A stretch of 64,000 nt of DNA, taken from Methylobacillus rhizosphaerae. GTDB taxonomy: Bacteria > Pseudomonadota > Gammaproteobacteria > Burkholderiales > Methylophilaceae. The notes under the pieces were generated by a model, which was given only the letters and a program-made list of their open reading frames with translations, did no database searches and had not been told where the DNA came from. The translations under genes and the position numbers were made by a program. Each line of letters starts with the position of its first letter. Within the stretch, counting starts at the first letter, position 1. Location: contig NZ_FZOA01000001.1 of the NCBI RefSeq assembly GCF_900187985.1, positions 310,001 through 374,000 on the forward strand. The letters run 5' to 3'. Below, in pieces: positions 43,796 to 53,403 of the stretch.

Positions 43796-46021
43796 ATGGC
43801 GAAAGTCGAAAATACTTCATTATTGTTCAATATAAAGCCGACGGTTTCGGCACTTGCCATTGCATTTACTGCGGTGGGTGGGGCTCATGCTGCTGAAGAA
43901 AATGTGCAAGGTTCAGAAGTCAGTACGCTGCCTGAAGTGAATGTGACATCCAACAAGGATGATGTGGAGGGCTACAAGGTCAACCGTGCCTCCTCGACCA
44001 AATTTACTGCACCATTGCTGGATACGCCAAAATCCGTGACGGTGTTGACCGAGGATTTGATCCGCGATCAAGGTGCCACTACTTTTGAGCAGGCACTGCG
44101 TACTGTACCCGGTATTACCTTTGGTGCAGGCGAGGGTGGAACGCCGATGAATGATCGTCCATTCATCCGTGGCTATGATTCCAGCTCTTCTACTTTTGTC
44201 GATGGCTTACGGGATCTGGGTTCACAATCACGCGAAATCTTCAATATTGAAAGAGTCGAAGTCCTCAAGGGACCAAGTGGCGCGTTTGATGGACGTGGCT
44301 CCGGCGGCGGCAGTATCAATATCGTGACCAAGACTCCGAAGGCCGAGAATTTTGTTCGTGGCAGTGTAGGGCTCGGTACCGACTCATACAAGCGCGGCAC
44401 TCTGGATGTGAACTATCTGCTGAGTGATGATGTAGCGCTTCGTATCAATGCCATGGCGCATGATGCGGACGTTCCGGGTCGCGATGCTGTCGATGTGAAG
44501 CGCTGGGGTTTTGCTCCATCCATCACCTTCGGTCTGAACTCGCCTACTTCATTGACCTTGAGCTACTACAAGCTGAAGACAGACGACATGCCGGACTATG
44601 GCCTGCCGTTGACCTCTAACATACCCGCGGGAACAATCCGCAAGCCTGTCAGCGGTATCAACAAAGATAATTTCTATGGTCTGAAAGACCGCGACTTCCG
44701 TAAGACTGAAATTGATTCCGGCACTGCGACCATCAAGCATGCGTTCAATGATGACATCAGTTTCCGTAATGTGACCCGCTATGCGGTGTCCAGGAATGAC
44801 TATATCGTGACTAATCCGGACGACTCTGCAGGTAATGTGGCGAATGGGACAGTGTGGAGAAACTCCAAGAGCCGTAACTCCAAGACAGAGTCTTTTGGCA
44901 ACCTGAGTGAATTCAATTTCAAGTTTGATACTGCTGAAATCAAGCACAACCTGAGTGCCGGTTTTGAGTACAGCTATGAATACACTACCAATACGCCTTA
45001 TCTTGTGACTAATGCCGTATCTGGTAGAGATTGTACTGCTGCAAATATGATAGATTCATATACTTGTACCAGCTTGTATAATCCGAATCCATCTGATCCA
45101 TGGTTGGGCACTATTGCCAAGGGGCTCACGACTACCAAGAGCAGAACCCAGACCAAGTCTTTCTATGTATTTGACAGTGCTGAGATCGCTCAGGACTGGA
45201 TTCTGAACCTGGGTTTGCGTCGTGATATCTACTCGACGGGTTCAGATGCACTGAACAGTTCTACCAATGTACGCACCAAGCTGGATAATGATTCTGCATT
45301 CTGGAATTACCAAGCAGGCCTGGTCTACAAGATTCAGCCTAATGCCAGCATCTATATTTCTCATGGAACGTCTTCAACCGCGACAGGTACTTCCAATGGT
45401 GATGGTACGGAGAATATCAGTGCAGCCACCGAAAACCTGGCGCCTGAGCGTACCAAGAACTATGAAATTGGTGCCAAGTGGGACGTGCTGAGCAATTTGT
45501 CCCTGACATCCGCCATCTTCTATACCGAGAAGGATAATGCACGGGTGACTCTGGCTGATGGTACTACCGCTTTGGCTGGTAATCAGAAAGTCAGGGGTTT
45601 TGAATTCGGTTTTGCTGGTGCAGTGACTCCATCCTGGCAAGTATTTGGTGGTTACACCTACCTGGATAGCGAACTGGTTGATAATGGAACTGCTACGGCT
45701 CAGGATGGTAATGAGTTCCCTGGTATTGCCAAGAACAGCGCCAATATCTGGACCACTTACAATGTGACGGATAAATGGACTGTAGGTGGTGGTGCGAACT
45801 ACATGGATCGCGTTTATGCCAATACTGCCAATACAATCATTATTCCTTCATACACCCGGTTTGATGCCATGACCAGCTACAAGATCGACAAGAACCTGAC
45901 CCTGCAGCTGAATGTGTTGAACCTGACAGACAAGCGCTACTATGACAAGACGTTCACTACGCACTTTGCCAATGTTGCTGCTGGCCGGTCTGCCATGTTG
46001 TCCCTGATGTTCAATTATTAA
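43796..46021 (+). CDS. TonB-dependent catecholate siderophore receptor, Fiu-like
   Basis: The 741-residue outer membrane protein has a signal peptide ending in GAHAAEE, a plug domain with RDQGATTFEQALRTVPG, FIRGYDSSSSTFVDG and VEVLKGPSGAFDGRG, and a 22-strand barrel ending in the aromatic residue typical for Bam insertion (LSLMFNY). The plug motifs match the Fiu/CirA catecholate receptors. AAAGGGA lies upstream of the ATG at 43796; an in-frame frame from 43715 adds a stretch unlike a signal peptide. Iron-dependent expression is likely from the Fur-box-like site. Confidence 0.92.
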   Translation: MAKVENTSLLFNIKPTVSALAIAFTAVGGAHAAEENVQGSEVSTLPEVNVTSNKDDVEGYKVNRASSTKFTAPLLDTPKSVTVLTEDLIRDQGATTFEQALRTVPGITFGAGEGGTPMNDRPFIRGYDSSSSTFVDGLRDLGSQSREIFNIERVEVLKGPSGAFDGRGSGGGSINIVTKTPKAENFVRGSVGLGTDSYKRGTLDVNYLLSDDVALRINAMAHDADVPGRDAVDVKRWGFAPSITFGLNSPTSLTLSYYKLKTDDMPDYGLPLTSNIPAGTIRKPVSGINKDNFYGLKDRDFRKTEIDSGTATIKHAFNDDISFRNVTRYAVSRNDYIVTNPDDSAGNVANGTVWRNSKSRNSKTESFGNLSEFNFKFDTAEIKHNLSAGFEYSYEYTTNTPYLVTNAVSGRDCTAANMIDSYTCTSLYNPNPSDPWLGTIAKGLTTTKSRTQTKSFYVFDSAEIAQDWILNLGLRRDIYSTGSDALNSSTNVRTKLDNDSAFWNYQAGLVYKIQPNASIYISHGTSSTATGTSNGDGTENISAATENLAPERTKNYEIGAKWDVLSNLSLTSAIFYTEKDNARVTLADGTTALAGNQKVRGFEFGFAGAVTPSWQVFGGYTYLDSELVDNGTATAQDGNEFPGIAKNSANIWTTYNVTDKWTVGGGANYMDRVYANTANTIIIPSYTRFDAMTSYKIDKNLTLQLNVLNLTDKRYYDKTFTTHFANVAAGRSAMLSLMFNY

Positions 46022-46037
46022 TCATATGAGCTGATAG

Positions 46038-46061
46038 CATTTGCTTCTGAAGAAGCAAATG
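46038..46061 (+). repeat. Perfect hairpin just after the siderophore receptor gene
   Basis: CATTTGCTTC (46038-46047) pairs perfectly with GAAGCAAATG (46052-46061) around TGAA, 10 bases ahead of the true terminator. It has no T tract and may stabilise the mRNA end. Confidence 0.5.
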
Positions 46062-46072
46062 TTCCAGGCATG

Positions 46073-46112
46073 AAAAAGCCCCGGGAATCCATGATTTCCG
46101 GGGCTTTTTTTT
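46073..46112. terminator. Terminator between the siderophore receptor and DoxX genes
   Basis: AAAAAGCCCCGGGAAT and ATTTCCGGGGCTTTTT form a long GC-rich stem with a CCATG loop region, followed by further Ts. Tracts on both sides allow use by the converging DoxX gene, which ends at 46122. Confidence 0.92.
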
Positions 46113-46121
46113 GCGGATGCC

Positions 46122-46487
46122 TTATTTATCCAGAGATAAACCTTGAGGGCCGGTACTTGCAAGCATCAGCAGGCCACCTGCAATGGCAATATCCTTGAGG
46201 AACAGGATGGATTGCATAGAGTCGTTGAAGTCGAAATGGAACAAGAGGGCTGCAGCGATACAGAAAATAGCCAACAGTGCTGCTATAAGGCGGGTCTGGA
46301 AGCCGATGATAATGGCAATGCCGCCTAACAGTTCAAGTGCAATGGTTGGCCAGAGCAAGATGCCTGGTACTCCTACTGATTCCATATATCCCATGGTGCC
46401 TGCGGGGTCGGAAATTTTACCTGCGCCGGCCACAATGAAAATAATGGCAATCAGGATACGACCGATCAGATGTGCGTACTGGTTCAT
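46122..46487 (-). CDS. DoxX family membrane protein
   Basis: The 121-residue protein has four membrane segments and the DoxX/YphA layout: GRILIAIIFIVAGAGKI at the N-terminus, then a proline-containing WPTIALELLGGIAIIIGF and a last segment ending in GPQGLSLDK. Family members are linked to thiol or quinone redox control, but the function here is open. AGAGGAGAAG precedes the ATG. It stands alone between two terminators. Confidence 0.88.
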   Translation of the reverse strand: MNQYAHLIGRILIAIIFIVAGAGKISDPAGTMGYMESVGVPGILLWPTIALELLGGIAIIIGFQTRLIAALLAIFCIAAALLFHFDFNDSMQSILFLKDIAIAGGLLMLASTGPQGLSLDK

Positions 46488-46640
46488 TCACTTCTCCTCT
46501 GCTATTAGTATTGGAATAATGATGACCGAGGTGGGACTCAGTCATCAAATGACACCATAAAACAAATTGCTTGCAGGCGCTACTGGAGGATATGGATGGG
46601 TGAGCCGGGAATTTGTCTGTTTTTTGCGGGTGAAATAATG

Positions 46641-46669
46641 AAAAAAGGAGCTGTCAGCTCCTTTTTTTT
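46641..46669 (-). terminator. Terminator downstream of ppsR
   Basis: AAAAAAGGAGCTG (46641-46653) and CAGCTCCTTTTTTT (46655 onward) form a near-perfect palindrome with a one-base centre. On the minus strand it lies 17 bases after ppsR; tracts on both sides make it bidirectional in form. Confidence 0.8.
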
Positions 46670-46685
46670 GTGCCTGCTTCAGATG

Positions 46686-47498
46686 CTAATGATTTGAGTT
46701 AACACGAATCTTCTGCAGGATGATGGTGGAAAGTTCTTCAATGGAGCGGCTGGTTGAATCAATCCAGCTGATGTTCTCACGCTGCATGAGGTCTTCAGCC
46801 AGGCGGATTTCGTGGCGGCAGTTGTCCAGTGAGGCATAAAAGCTGTCAGGACGGCGCTCGCTGCGAACACGATGCAGGCGCTCTGCATTGATGGACAGGC
46901 CATAGAGCTTTTCCGGGTATTTCTTCAATGCTTCCGGCAATGAGCCACGCTCCAGGTCTTCCGGGATCAAGGGATAATTGGCCGCCTTGATGCCGAATTG
47001 CATGGCCAGGTACAGGCTGGTTGGCGTCTTGCCGCAACGGGATACGCCCACCAGGATGACCTGGGCCTCGCTGAGGCCGAAATCCGTCATGCCATCATCG
47101 TGGTTCAGGGTGAAGTTGATGGCATCAATACGCTCATAGTAGCTGTTGCCCAGCACACTATGGGCAATACCGGAAGTTCTGGAAGGCTGCTCCTGCAGTT
47201 CCTCGGCAAGAGGGTCCACAAAGGAGTTGAAGACATCCAGGTGCAGGGCATTGCTTTGCTTGAGCTTGTCACGCAGCTCAGTGCTGACCAGTGTCATGAC
47301 GACGATAGGACGTACACCGTCTGTTTTCTCGGCTTCCGCGATGCGTAGCAATGCTTCATCCACCTTTTGTTCTGAACTGGTGAACGGCAGGCGGATATGC
47401 TTGAAGCTGACCGTGGAAAAGTGCGCCAACAGGTGCCCGACGGATTCGGCTGTAATACCGGTGCCGTCTGAGATGAAAAATACACTGCGTTGCTGCAT
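46686..47498 (-). CDS. ppsR: PEP synthase regulatory protein (kinase/pyrophosphorylase)
   Basis: PpsR inactivates PEP synthase by ADP-dependent phosphorylation and reactivates it by phosphorolysis. The 270-residue protein opens with RSVFFISDGTGITAE and has the P-loop GVSRCGKTPTSLYLA near residue 152, both DUF299 hallmarks. The start at 47498 has GGAG upstream; the frame stays open further up but with non-family sequence. It lies 23 bases after ppsA on the same strand, so target and regulator are co-transcribed. Confidence 0.95.
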   Translation of the reverse strand: MQQRSVFFISDGTGITAESVGHLLAHFSTVSFKHIRLPFTSSEQKVDEALLRIAEAEKTDGVRPIVVMTLVSTELRDKLKQSNALHLDVFNSFVDPLAEELQEQPSRTSGIAHSVLGNSYYERIDAINFTLNHDDGMTDFGLSEAQVILVGVSRCGKTPTSLYLAMQFGIKAANYPLIPEDLERGSLPEALKKYPEKLYGLSINAERLHRVRSERRPDSFYASLDNCRHEIRLAEDLMQRENISWIDSTSRSIEELSTIILQKIRVNSNH

Positions 47499-47521
47499 GG
47501 CGCGCTTCTCCGTTATTGGAA

Positions 47522-49891
47522 TTATTTGCTCTTGCTGATACGTTGCCAGGTGCTGATGACGGTATCCGGGTTCAGGGAGACGGACTTGATGCCCTGGGCT
47601 ACCAGCCATTCTGCAAAATCAGGATGGTCGGAAGGTCCTTGGCCGCAGATGCCGACATACTTGCCGAGACGGTTGGCAGTGCTGATCGCCATTTCCAGCA
47701 AGACCTTGACTGCGGGGTCACGTTCATCAAAGCCATGCGCTACCAGGCCGGAATCACGATCCATGCCCAGGGAAAGCTGGGTCAGGTCGTTGGAGCCGAT
47801 GGAGAAGCCATCAAAGTATTCCAGGAACTGTTCAGCCAGCAAAGCGTTGGATGGAATCTCGCACATCATGATCAGGCGCAGGCCATGTTCGCCGCGCTTG
47901 AGGCCATGCTTGGCCAGAATCTCAACCACCCGGCGTGCTTCATCCAGAGTACGGACAAATGGAATCATCAACTCGATGTTGGTGAGGCCGAGTTGTTCAC
48001 GTACCTTGCGCATGGCGATACATTCAAGTTCGAAGCAGTCTTCGAAGTCAGGGGAAATGTAACGAGCAGCGCCACGGAAGCCCAGCATCGGGTTCTCTTC
48101 CTCTGGCTCGTAGATCTCGCCGCCGATCAGCTTGCGGTATTCGTTAGACTTGAAGTCTGACATACGCGCGATGACAGGCTTGGGCCAGAATGCGGCACCA
48201 ATGGTGGCAACGCCTTCTGTCAGTTTGTCGATATAGAACTGACGTGGGCTTTCATACCCTCTGGCGCGGCGCTTGATATCTTCCTGCATGTCCGCAGGTA
48301 CGGAATCCAGGTTCAGGATGGCCTTGGGGTGAATGCCGATCATGTTGTTGATCACGAACTCAAGGCGGGCCAGGCCAACGCCATCGTTGGGAATCTGGGA
48401 GAAGCTGAACGCCATGTCAGGGTTGCCAACGTTCATCATGACCTTGACAGGCGCTGGTGGCAGCTGGGCTTCTTCTTCCTGGGTGACGGTAAATGGTACA
48501 GCGCCAGCATAGACATAGCCGGTTTCGCCTTCAGCACAGGATACAGTGACGATCTTGCCGTCTTCCAGCAATTCGGTGGCGTTGACACTGCCGACAATGG
48601 CAGGAATGCCCAGCTCACGTGCGATGATGGCTGCGTGACAGGTGCGGCCGCCACGATTGGTTACCAGGGCGGAAGCACGTTTCATGACGGGTTCCCAGTT
48701 CGGGTCGGTCATGTCGGCAACCAGGACGTCACCAGGCTGTACGGTATTCATTTCAGAAGCATGGCGAACCACACGTACCGGGCCGCTACCGACTTTTTGT
48801 GTTACGGCACGTCCAGTGATCACGGCAGTATTGCCTTCGCTCTTGATCTGGAACTTCTCAACGATAGTACCGCTCTGGGATTTCACGGTTTCTGGACGGG
48901 CTTGCAGGATGTACAGTTTGCCGTCTACGCCGTCGCGACCCCACTCAACGTCCATTGGACACTTGTAGTGTTCCTCGATCAGGACTGCAAAGCGCGCCAG
49001 CTCGAGGATTTCTTCATCAGCAATGGAGTAGCGTGCGCTTTCTTCCTTGCTGTTTTCCACGGTATGCGTGCTCTTGCCGGCAACATTGCTGTCACTGAAC
49101 ACCATCTTGATCAGCTTGGAGCCTAGGTTACGGCGCACGATGGCGGGGAAACCCTTGGCCAGCAAAGGCTTGTGTACATAGAACTCATCAGGATTTACGG
49201 CACCCTGCACAACGGTTTCACCGAGACCATAAGATGAGGTAATGAATACCACATCACGGAAACCGGATTCGGTATCCATGGTGAACATGACGCCTGAGCT
49301 GCCCAGGTTGCTGCGTACCATGCGCTGGACACCAGCGGACAGAGCAACATCAGCGTGTACGAAGCCTTTGTGCACGCGGTAGGAAATGGCACGGTCATTA
49401 TATAAGGAGGCAAATACTTCCTTGATGGCATGCAGAATGTTGTCCAGGCCACAGATGTTGAGGAAACTTTCCTGTTGTCCGGCAAAAGAGGCATCAGGCA
49501 AGTCTTCAGCAGTAGCGGAGGAACGCACGGCAAATGTCATATCAGTGCCGGAGTCTGCAGTCAGTGTTTTGTAGTGGTCTGCAATGGCATCCTGTAACTC
49601 TTGCGGGAATGGGGTGTCGATAATCCATTGGCGGATTTTCTTGCCAGCGGCGGCCAGGGCATCCACGTCATCCACGTTCAGGCTGTCAAGCTCTGCATTA
49701 ATGCGCTTGTCCAGGCCATCTTTCGCAAGAAATTCGCGATAAGCGTGAGCCGTTGTGGCAAAGCCGCCTGGTACTCGTACGCCCTTGGCAGTGAGCTGGC
49801 TGATCATTTCGCCCAAAGAGGCATTTTTGCCGCCAACTGCAGGCACATCAGTGATGCGCAATTTGTCAAAGGCGATTACGTAATCCAACAT
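47522..49891 (-). CDS. ppsA: Phosphoenolpyruvate synthase
   Basis: PpsA makes PEP from pyruvate and ATP, allowing gluconeogenic flow. The 789-residue protein has the ATP-grasp region ([21 protein letters not shown]), the swivelling phosphohistidine domain with [14 protein letters not shown], and the PEP-binding C-terminal barrel ending in [16 protein letters not shown]. Length is standard. Regulation by ppsR next door is expected; placement next to regA/regB may point to redox control but no full RegA box was seen in its 284-base upstream gap. Confidence 0.97.
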   Translation of the reverse strand: MLDYVIAFDKLRITDVPAVGGKNASLGEMISQLTAKGVRVPGGFATTAHAYREFLAKDGLDKRINAELDSLNVDDVDALAAAGKKIRQWIIDTPFPQELQDAIADHYKTLTADSGTDMTFAVRSSATAEDLPDASFAGQQESFLNICGLDNILHAIKEVFASLYNDRAISYRVHKGFVHADVALSAGVQRMVRSNLGSSGVMFTMDTESGFRDVVFITSSYGLGETVVQGAVNPDEFYVHKPLLAKGFPAIVRRNLGSKLIKMVFSDSNVAGKSTHTVENSKEESARYSIADEEILELARFAVLIEEHYKCPMDVEWGRDGVDGKLYILQARPETVKSQSGTIVEKFQIKSEGNTAVITGRAVTQKVGSGPVRVVRHASEMNTVQPGDVLVADMTDPNWEPVMKRASALVTNRGGRTCHAAIIARELGIPAIVGSVNATELLEDGKIVTVSCAEGETGYVYAGAVPFTVTQEEEAQLPPAPVKVMMNVGNPDMAFSFSQIPNDGVGLARLEFVINNMIGIHPKAILNLDSVPADMQEDIKRRARGYESPRQFYIDKLTEGVATIGAAFWPKPVIARMSDFKSNEYRKLIGGEIYEPEEENPMLGFRGAARYISPDFEDCFELECIAMRKVREQLGLTNIELMIPFVRTLDEARRVVEILAKHGLKRGEHGLRLIMMCEIPSNALLAEQFLEYFDGFSIGSNDLTQLSLGMDRDSGLVAHGFDERDPAVKVLLEMAISTANRLGKYVGICGQGPSDHPDFAEWLVAQGIKSVSLNPDTVISTWQRISKSK

Positions 49892-50175
49892 GTTTACTCT
49901 CCATCAATACATGGCGCTGGGCGCATGTAAGTTTTTGTTTCAGTCTGTTTTCCGTTGAGCGTTGTGCTGTATGAATGGCAAACAAAAAGCTAAAAATTTA
50001 GGGGGATGTAGATAAGAAACCAATATTTTGCCTTATTCTGCTCTTCTGTGTCACCTGTCGCTATTGTAAGACAGTCAAAAAGCATGTGCATGTATTCGGG
50101 AATGCAGCATTTTAAACACAATTGTGACAGATGGGTGAACGGGTTAAGGCGAGAGGGAGCGGGGGTGTTGCAGAG

Positions 50176-50721
50176 TTATTTTTTTGCAGGCCGTTTATTT
50201 AATTTACGTTGCAGCGTTCTCCGGTGCATATTGAGGCTGCGCGCAGTGGCTGAAATATTGCCATCATTTTCCTGTAGAACGCGTTGTATATGCTCCCATT
50301 CCAGACGGTTGACGGATAACGCGGTGTCGGAGACAGGCGCATCAGGGTCGCCTTCGGTACGATCGAAGGCAGCGAGTATCTGATCAGCGTCGGCTGGCTT
50401 TGCCAGGTAATGTGTTGCGCCCAGTTTGACGGCTTCTACTGCGGTGGCGATGCTTGCATAGCCAGTGAGTACGACAATGCGTGTCTGGTCATCGATCTGT
50501 TTCAAGTGCTTGACCAGGCTCAGGCCGGAGTCGCCCGGCATTCTGAGGTCAACCACGGCAAACTCAGGGGCTTCGTCTGTGGTGATGAGAATGGCATCCT
50601 GCACGTTGTGGGCAATTTCTACCCTGAAACCTCGCTTGGTCATGGCGCGGGCAAGTACCTGGGTGAAGACTTCATCATCATCCACCAGTAGCATGGTCGG
50701 TAGATCTGTCATGTCCTGCAT
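50176..50721 (-). CDS. regA: RegA/PrrA/ActR-type redox response regulator
   Basis: The 181-residue protein has an N-terminal receiver with acidic pocket DDDE and phospho-acceptor D58 in VVDLRMPGDSG, a short proline/aspartate linker and a C-terminal Fis-type helix-turn-helix with NISATARSLNMHRRTLQRKL, nearly invariant in the RegA/PrrA/ActR/RoxR family. It acts with RegB in control of respiration, carbon and iron or nitrogen genes. Its start overlaps the regB stop by one base (TGATG). GCGRCA-N3-TGTCGC sites near regB and at 55.7 kb fit its known binding consensus. Confidence 0.94.
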   Translation of the reverse strand: MQDMTDLPTMLLVDDDEVFTQVLARAMTKRGFRVEIAHNVQDAILITTDEAPEFAVVDLRMPGDSGLSLVKHLKQIDDQTRIVVLTGYASIATAVEAVKLGATHYLAKPADADQILAAFDRTEGDPDAPVSDTALSVNRLEWEHIQRVLQENDGNISATARSLNMHRRTLQRKLNKRPAKK

Positions 50722-52007
50722 CAGGCGGGCGCTTTCACTATGATATTGATTAAGGGGATATGGATGCGCGTGATTGTCCCCTGCGGCTCCTGACGATCAA
50801 AGCGGAGACTGCCGTCGAACTTCTCCAGGACGGATTTTGCGAGAAAAATTCCTAGCCCTAATCCGCCACTTGCCTGTTTGGAGGTATTGAACGGGAGGCC
50901 CATTGCTGCCAATGTCTGCTCATCCGGGAAGCAGCCGTGGTCATGAATATCCAGCTGCAGGTTATTTCCTGTGATATGTGCTGTCAGCTCAATGCCTGAA
51001 GGAGAGGCATCGGCAGCATTGTTGATGAGGTTGGTGATGGCCTGGCTCAAGGCAAGATCCGCCACCATGACAGGGCATGGGACGGGCAATTGCAGATCGA
51101 GCTTGAGTGGCGTGGCTGGGCGGGTATCTGACCAGCGTTGTGCCAGTTGTCGGATGAAAGCTTCCACCGTCATCGGGCTGGATGCTTCTGAGCGCATCAT
51201 GCCTGCCGCTGCAGTCATGGATGACAGGATTTCCTTGCAACGGTCCACTTGCTTGCGTAGCAGCGCCAGCGATGCGGCCAGCTCCGGTTGATGCTGTTGT
51301 TCATCCAGTAATTCCTTGGTCAACACTGCCATCGTGGACAAGGGCGTGCCCAGTTCATGGGCAGCGCCAGTCGCCAGGGTACCCAAGGCCAGCATGCGTT
51401 CACTGGCCAGTACTTTTTCGCGGGACTCTGCGAGCAGGCGGTCATATTCACGTAGGTTGCGGCCCATGCGCTCGACAAAAAAGGCGATCACGATGGCACT
51501 GACCACGAAGCCGCTCCACATACCGAGCAGGTGCAGATTGAAACTGTCAGTGACGGTAGCCGCATGCGCATGGTCGTGACTGAGTGTGGCAAGCGGCTGG
51601 AACCAGAATGTCAGCGCACTGTAGGCGATAATGACCAGAGCAGCGATCAGCCAGGTATAACGCCATGAAAGCGCGACTGCAGCTACTGCCAGCGGTAGCA
51701 AATACATCCAGACAAATGGATTGCTGTAACCTCCGGTGGCATGGAATAGCCAGGTGAGAATGGCAATATCCAACAGTAATTGGGCCAGGAGCTCTGACTC
51801 ACGAATGCGCGCCTTGCGCCATAGGCGCAGCCAGCTGACTAGGTTGATGCCGCACATGAGGCCTATGGCCGCCGCTACTTCGGGAACCGGGAGGGTAATA
51901 TGATAGACATAGGTTGCTACCAGGCTTGCCAGAAGCAAGGCTGCCATCATGACAACACGCAGCCAGAGCAGGCGGCGCAGAGTGGTAGCAAAGGCATGAG
52001 CAGACAT
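50721..52007 (-). CDS. regB: RegB/PrrB-type redox sensor histidine kinase
   Basis: The 428-residue protein has six membrane segments, the quinone-binding heptapeptide GGYSNPF (92-98), the phospho-acceptor histidine H217 in GAAHELGTPLS, and a redox-active cysteine candidate C257 in VDRCKEIL, all RegB hallmarks. A C-terminal ATPase domain includes GLGLGIF. It should sense the state of the ubiquinone pool and the cytoplasmic redox state and phosphorylate RegA. Two RegA-type boxes lie 37-94 bases upstream, so autoregulation is likely. Confidence 0.94.
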   Translation of the reverse strand: MSAHAFATTLRRLLWLRVVMMAALLLASLVATYVYHITLPVPEVAAAIGLMCGINLVSWLRLWRKARIRESELLAQLLLDIAILTWLFHATGGYSNPFVWMYLLPLAVAAVALSWRYTWLIAALVIIAYSALTFWFQPLATLSHDHAHAATVTDSFNLHLLGMWSGFVVSAIVIAFFVERMGRNLREYDRLLAESREKVLASERMLALGTLATGAAHELGTPLSTMAVLTKELLDEQQHQPELAASLALLRKQVDRCKEILSSMTAAAGMMRSEASSPMTVEAFIRQLAQRWSDTRPATPLKLDLQLPVPCPVMVADLALSQAITNLINNAADASPSGIELTAHITGNNLQLDIHDHGCFPDEQTLAAMGLPFNTSKQASGGLGLGIFLAKSVLEKFDGSLRFDRQEPQGTITRIHIPLINIIVKAPA

Positions 52008-52043
52008 GGGACTATTCTACCGTATCAAGACATGGCAGGGCGT

Positions 52044-52058
52044 GCGGCAAAATGTCGC
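52044..52058. promoter_or_regulatory. RegA-type box 1 upstream of regB
   Basis: GCGGCAAAATGTCGC fits the published RegA-family consensus GYGRCRNNATGNCGC at all positions. It begins 37 bases upstream of the regB start, a normal place for an autoregulatory site. Confidence 0.65.
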
Positions 52059-52086
52059 TGCTGCGGGCATGTGTGTTTTAGGGGAT

Positions 52087-52101
52087 GCGACAACATGTCG
52101 C
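52087..52101. promoter_or_regulatory. RegA-type box 2 between regB and a putative small RNA
   Basis: GCGACAACATGTCGC fits GYGRCRNNATGNCGC at all positions and is a near-perfect inverted repeat (GCGACA-N3-TGTCGC). Its centre is about 32 bases ahead of a -10-like TAGGAT (52126-52131) on the plus strand, so it could control a plus-strand promoter as well as regB. Confidence 0.65.
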
Positions 52102-52131
52102 ATTCCCTGATTGTGCAAAGGGAATTAGGAT

Positions 52132-52220
52132 AGCTACATCCCTGTTACGGGATACCTCATCTACAGTCTGCTTAACAGACTTTCGGGGCTGGGCGCTTGC
52201 TGGTGTCCAGCCCTTTTTAT
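52132..52220 (+). ncRNA. Candidate small RNA, possibly RegA-controlled
   Basis: This stretch has three consecutive hairpins and ends in an intrinsic terminator on the plus strand: ATCCC/GGGAT (52138-52153), AGTCTG/CAGACT (52165-52181) and the terminator stem at 52186-52213. No plus-strand protein gene precedes it: regB and regA read away and the PepSY gene ends on the minus strand at 52224. A -10-like TAGGAT lies at 52126-52131 with RegA-type box 2 just upstream. An RNA of roughly 80-90 bases is therefore likely. Its start is a guess and no open frame with a ribosome site was seen. Confidence 0.45.
52186..52219 (+). terminator. Intrinsic terminator facing the plus strand
   Basis: GGGCTGG (52186-52192) pairs with CCAGCCC (52207-52213), extended inward by five more pairs including wobbles around a four-base loop, and is followed by TTTTTATTTAT. 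The tract is only on the plus side, so it does not serve the PepSY gene. Confidence 0.85.
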
Positions 52221-52223
52221 TTA

Positions 52224-53375
52224 TCACAACCGTGTTTTCTTGGCTGCCTCGTACCGGGTTGCATGCTGTTTGTGGCGCCAGCGCATCCAGCCGGTGACAA
52301 ACAAGATCAAGGGAATGAACCCCGAGACTAGTACCAGCCAGCGTCCCACCAAGCCGAACATCTCGCCATTATGCAGGGGATGCAGCATATTCATTAATTT
52401 GCTGCCATTGTTTTCCGTGAAGTAATCATGTGTGTTCATGATATCTCCCGCGTGGTTGAAGGAGACGACGGTCCTGGGAAACCTTCTGCCAGGTTCTCCA
52501 GGCTGGTAAAGACGGAATTGGTAATATGCAGTGGCGCTGTCTGGCGTGTATATCCAGCGCAGGGTGCTGTGGGGAAACTGCTGCAACGCCTTGCGCATCA
52601 TGATATCCAGGCTGGCGTCAGGCAGTTGGGGTGGCTGGTCATGGATTTGCGGGGCTGGAGCGCTACCCATATGCAGCATGCCGGTTCTGGCTCCCAGCCA
52701 GTCTTCAAACCAGTCTGGCCGTTCCAGCATGATGCCTGTCAATGTGAGCATCAGCAGCAATATGGCCCCATACAGGCCGGACAGTTTATGCCAGTCGTAA
52801 ACGCGTCGATAGAGGTGGGCATGGCGGCGGTAAGTGAGTGCCGAGCGGAAATGATGGTTCCGGGGCCACCAGAGATAGAGGCCGGAAATCAGGGACAGCA
52901 GGATGAACATGCTGGCGATGGCAACCAGGTTTTTACCCTTGAAATCCAGCAATAAGGAATAGTGCAGGTCATAAATCCAGGTCATGACCGTGTCTCCCCA
53001 GAAACGACTGGAGGTGACCTGTAATGTGTGTGGATCCAGAGTGACCATGAGAGGGGAGAAGTGCCTGTCCTGTTTTTCATGTGGTTTCAGGTAGCGCGCC
53101 AGGACAGGATCGCTGGCATGCAAAGGCATTTCAATACGCCATCCTGCACTGCGCTCGGGGTAGATGGCACGCAGCTTTTCCAGTATGGCCTGTGGGGACG
53201 GGGGCGAAGCAGGTACGCTGGCCTGGATGTGGGGATTGAGCAGGCTATCCAGTGTGGGGTAGAACACCAGCATGCTGCCTGTAATGCCCAGCAGGACAAA
53301 CAATAGGCCGAGTGACAATCCAAGATAGAGATGCAGCTTGAGCCACAGGGGTCTAAGTTTCTGCTTGTTTGCCAT
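52224..53375 (-). CDS. PepSY-associated membrane protein, iron-uptake type
   Basis: The 383-residue protein has four membrane segments with periplasmic PepSY regions, the layout of PiuB-like proteins that often accompany TonB-dependent receptors and are thought to reduce or release ferric siderophores. Visible marks are the N-terminal LKLHLYLGLSLGLLFVLLG, SGLYLWWPRN and YDWHKLSGLYGAILL, with histidines that could hold haem. It follows the TonB receptor gene by 28 bases on the same strand, so they share a transcript. Confidence 0.9.
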   Translation of the reverse strand: MANKQKLRPLWLKLHLYLGLSLGLLFVLLGITGSMLVFYPTLDSLLNPHIQASVPASPPSPQAILEKLRAIYPERSAGWRIEMPLHASDPVLARYLKPHEKQDRHFSPLMVTLDPHTLQVTSSRFWGDTVMTWIYDLHYSLLLDFKGKNLVAIASMFILLSLISGLYLWWPRNHHFRSALTYRRHAHLYRRVYDWHKLSGLYGAILLLMLTLTGIMLERPDWFEDWLGARTGMLHMGSAPAPQIHDQPPQLPDASLDIMMRKALQQFPHSTLRWIYTPDSATAYYQFRLYQPGEPGRRFPRTVVSFNHAGDIMNTHDYFTENNGSKLMNMLHPLHNGEMFGLVGRWLVLVSGFIPLILFVTGWMRWRHKQHATRYEAAKKTRL

Positions 53376-53403
53376 GATTATTTGCGGTCAGGAGTGGGGC
53401 GGG

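Noticed and set aside
50040-50065. TGTCGC half sites upstream of ppsA, ftfL and purC
   Set aside because: Only one arm of the RegA-type repeat is present in each case, which is expected by chance.
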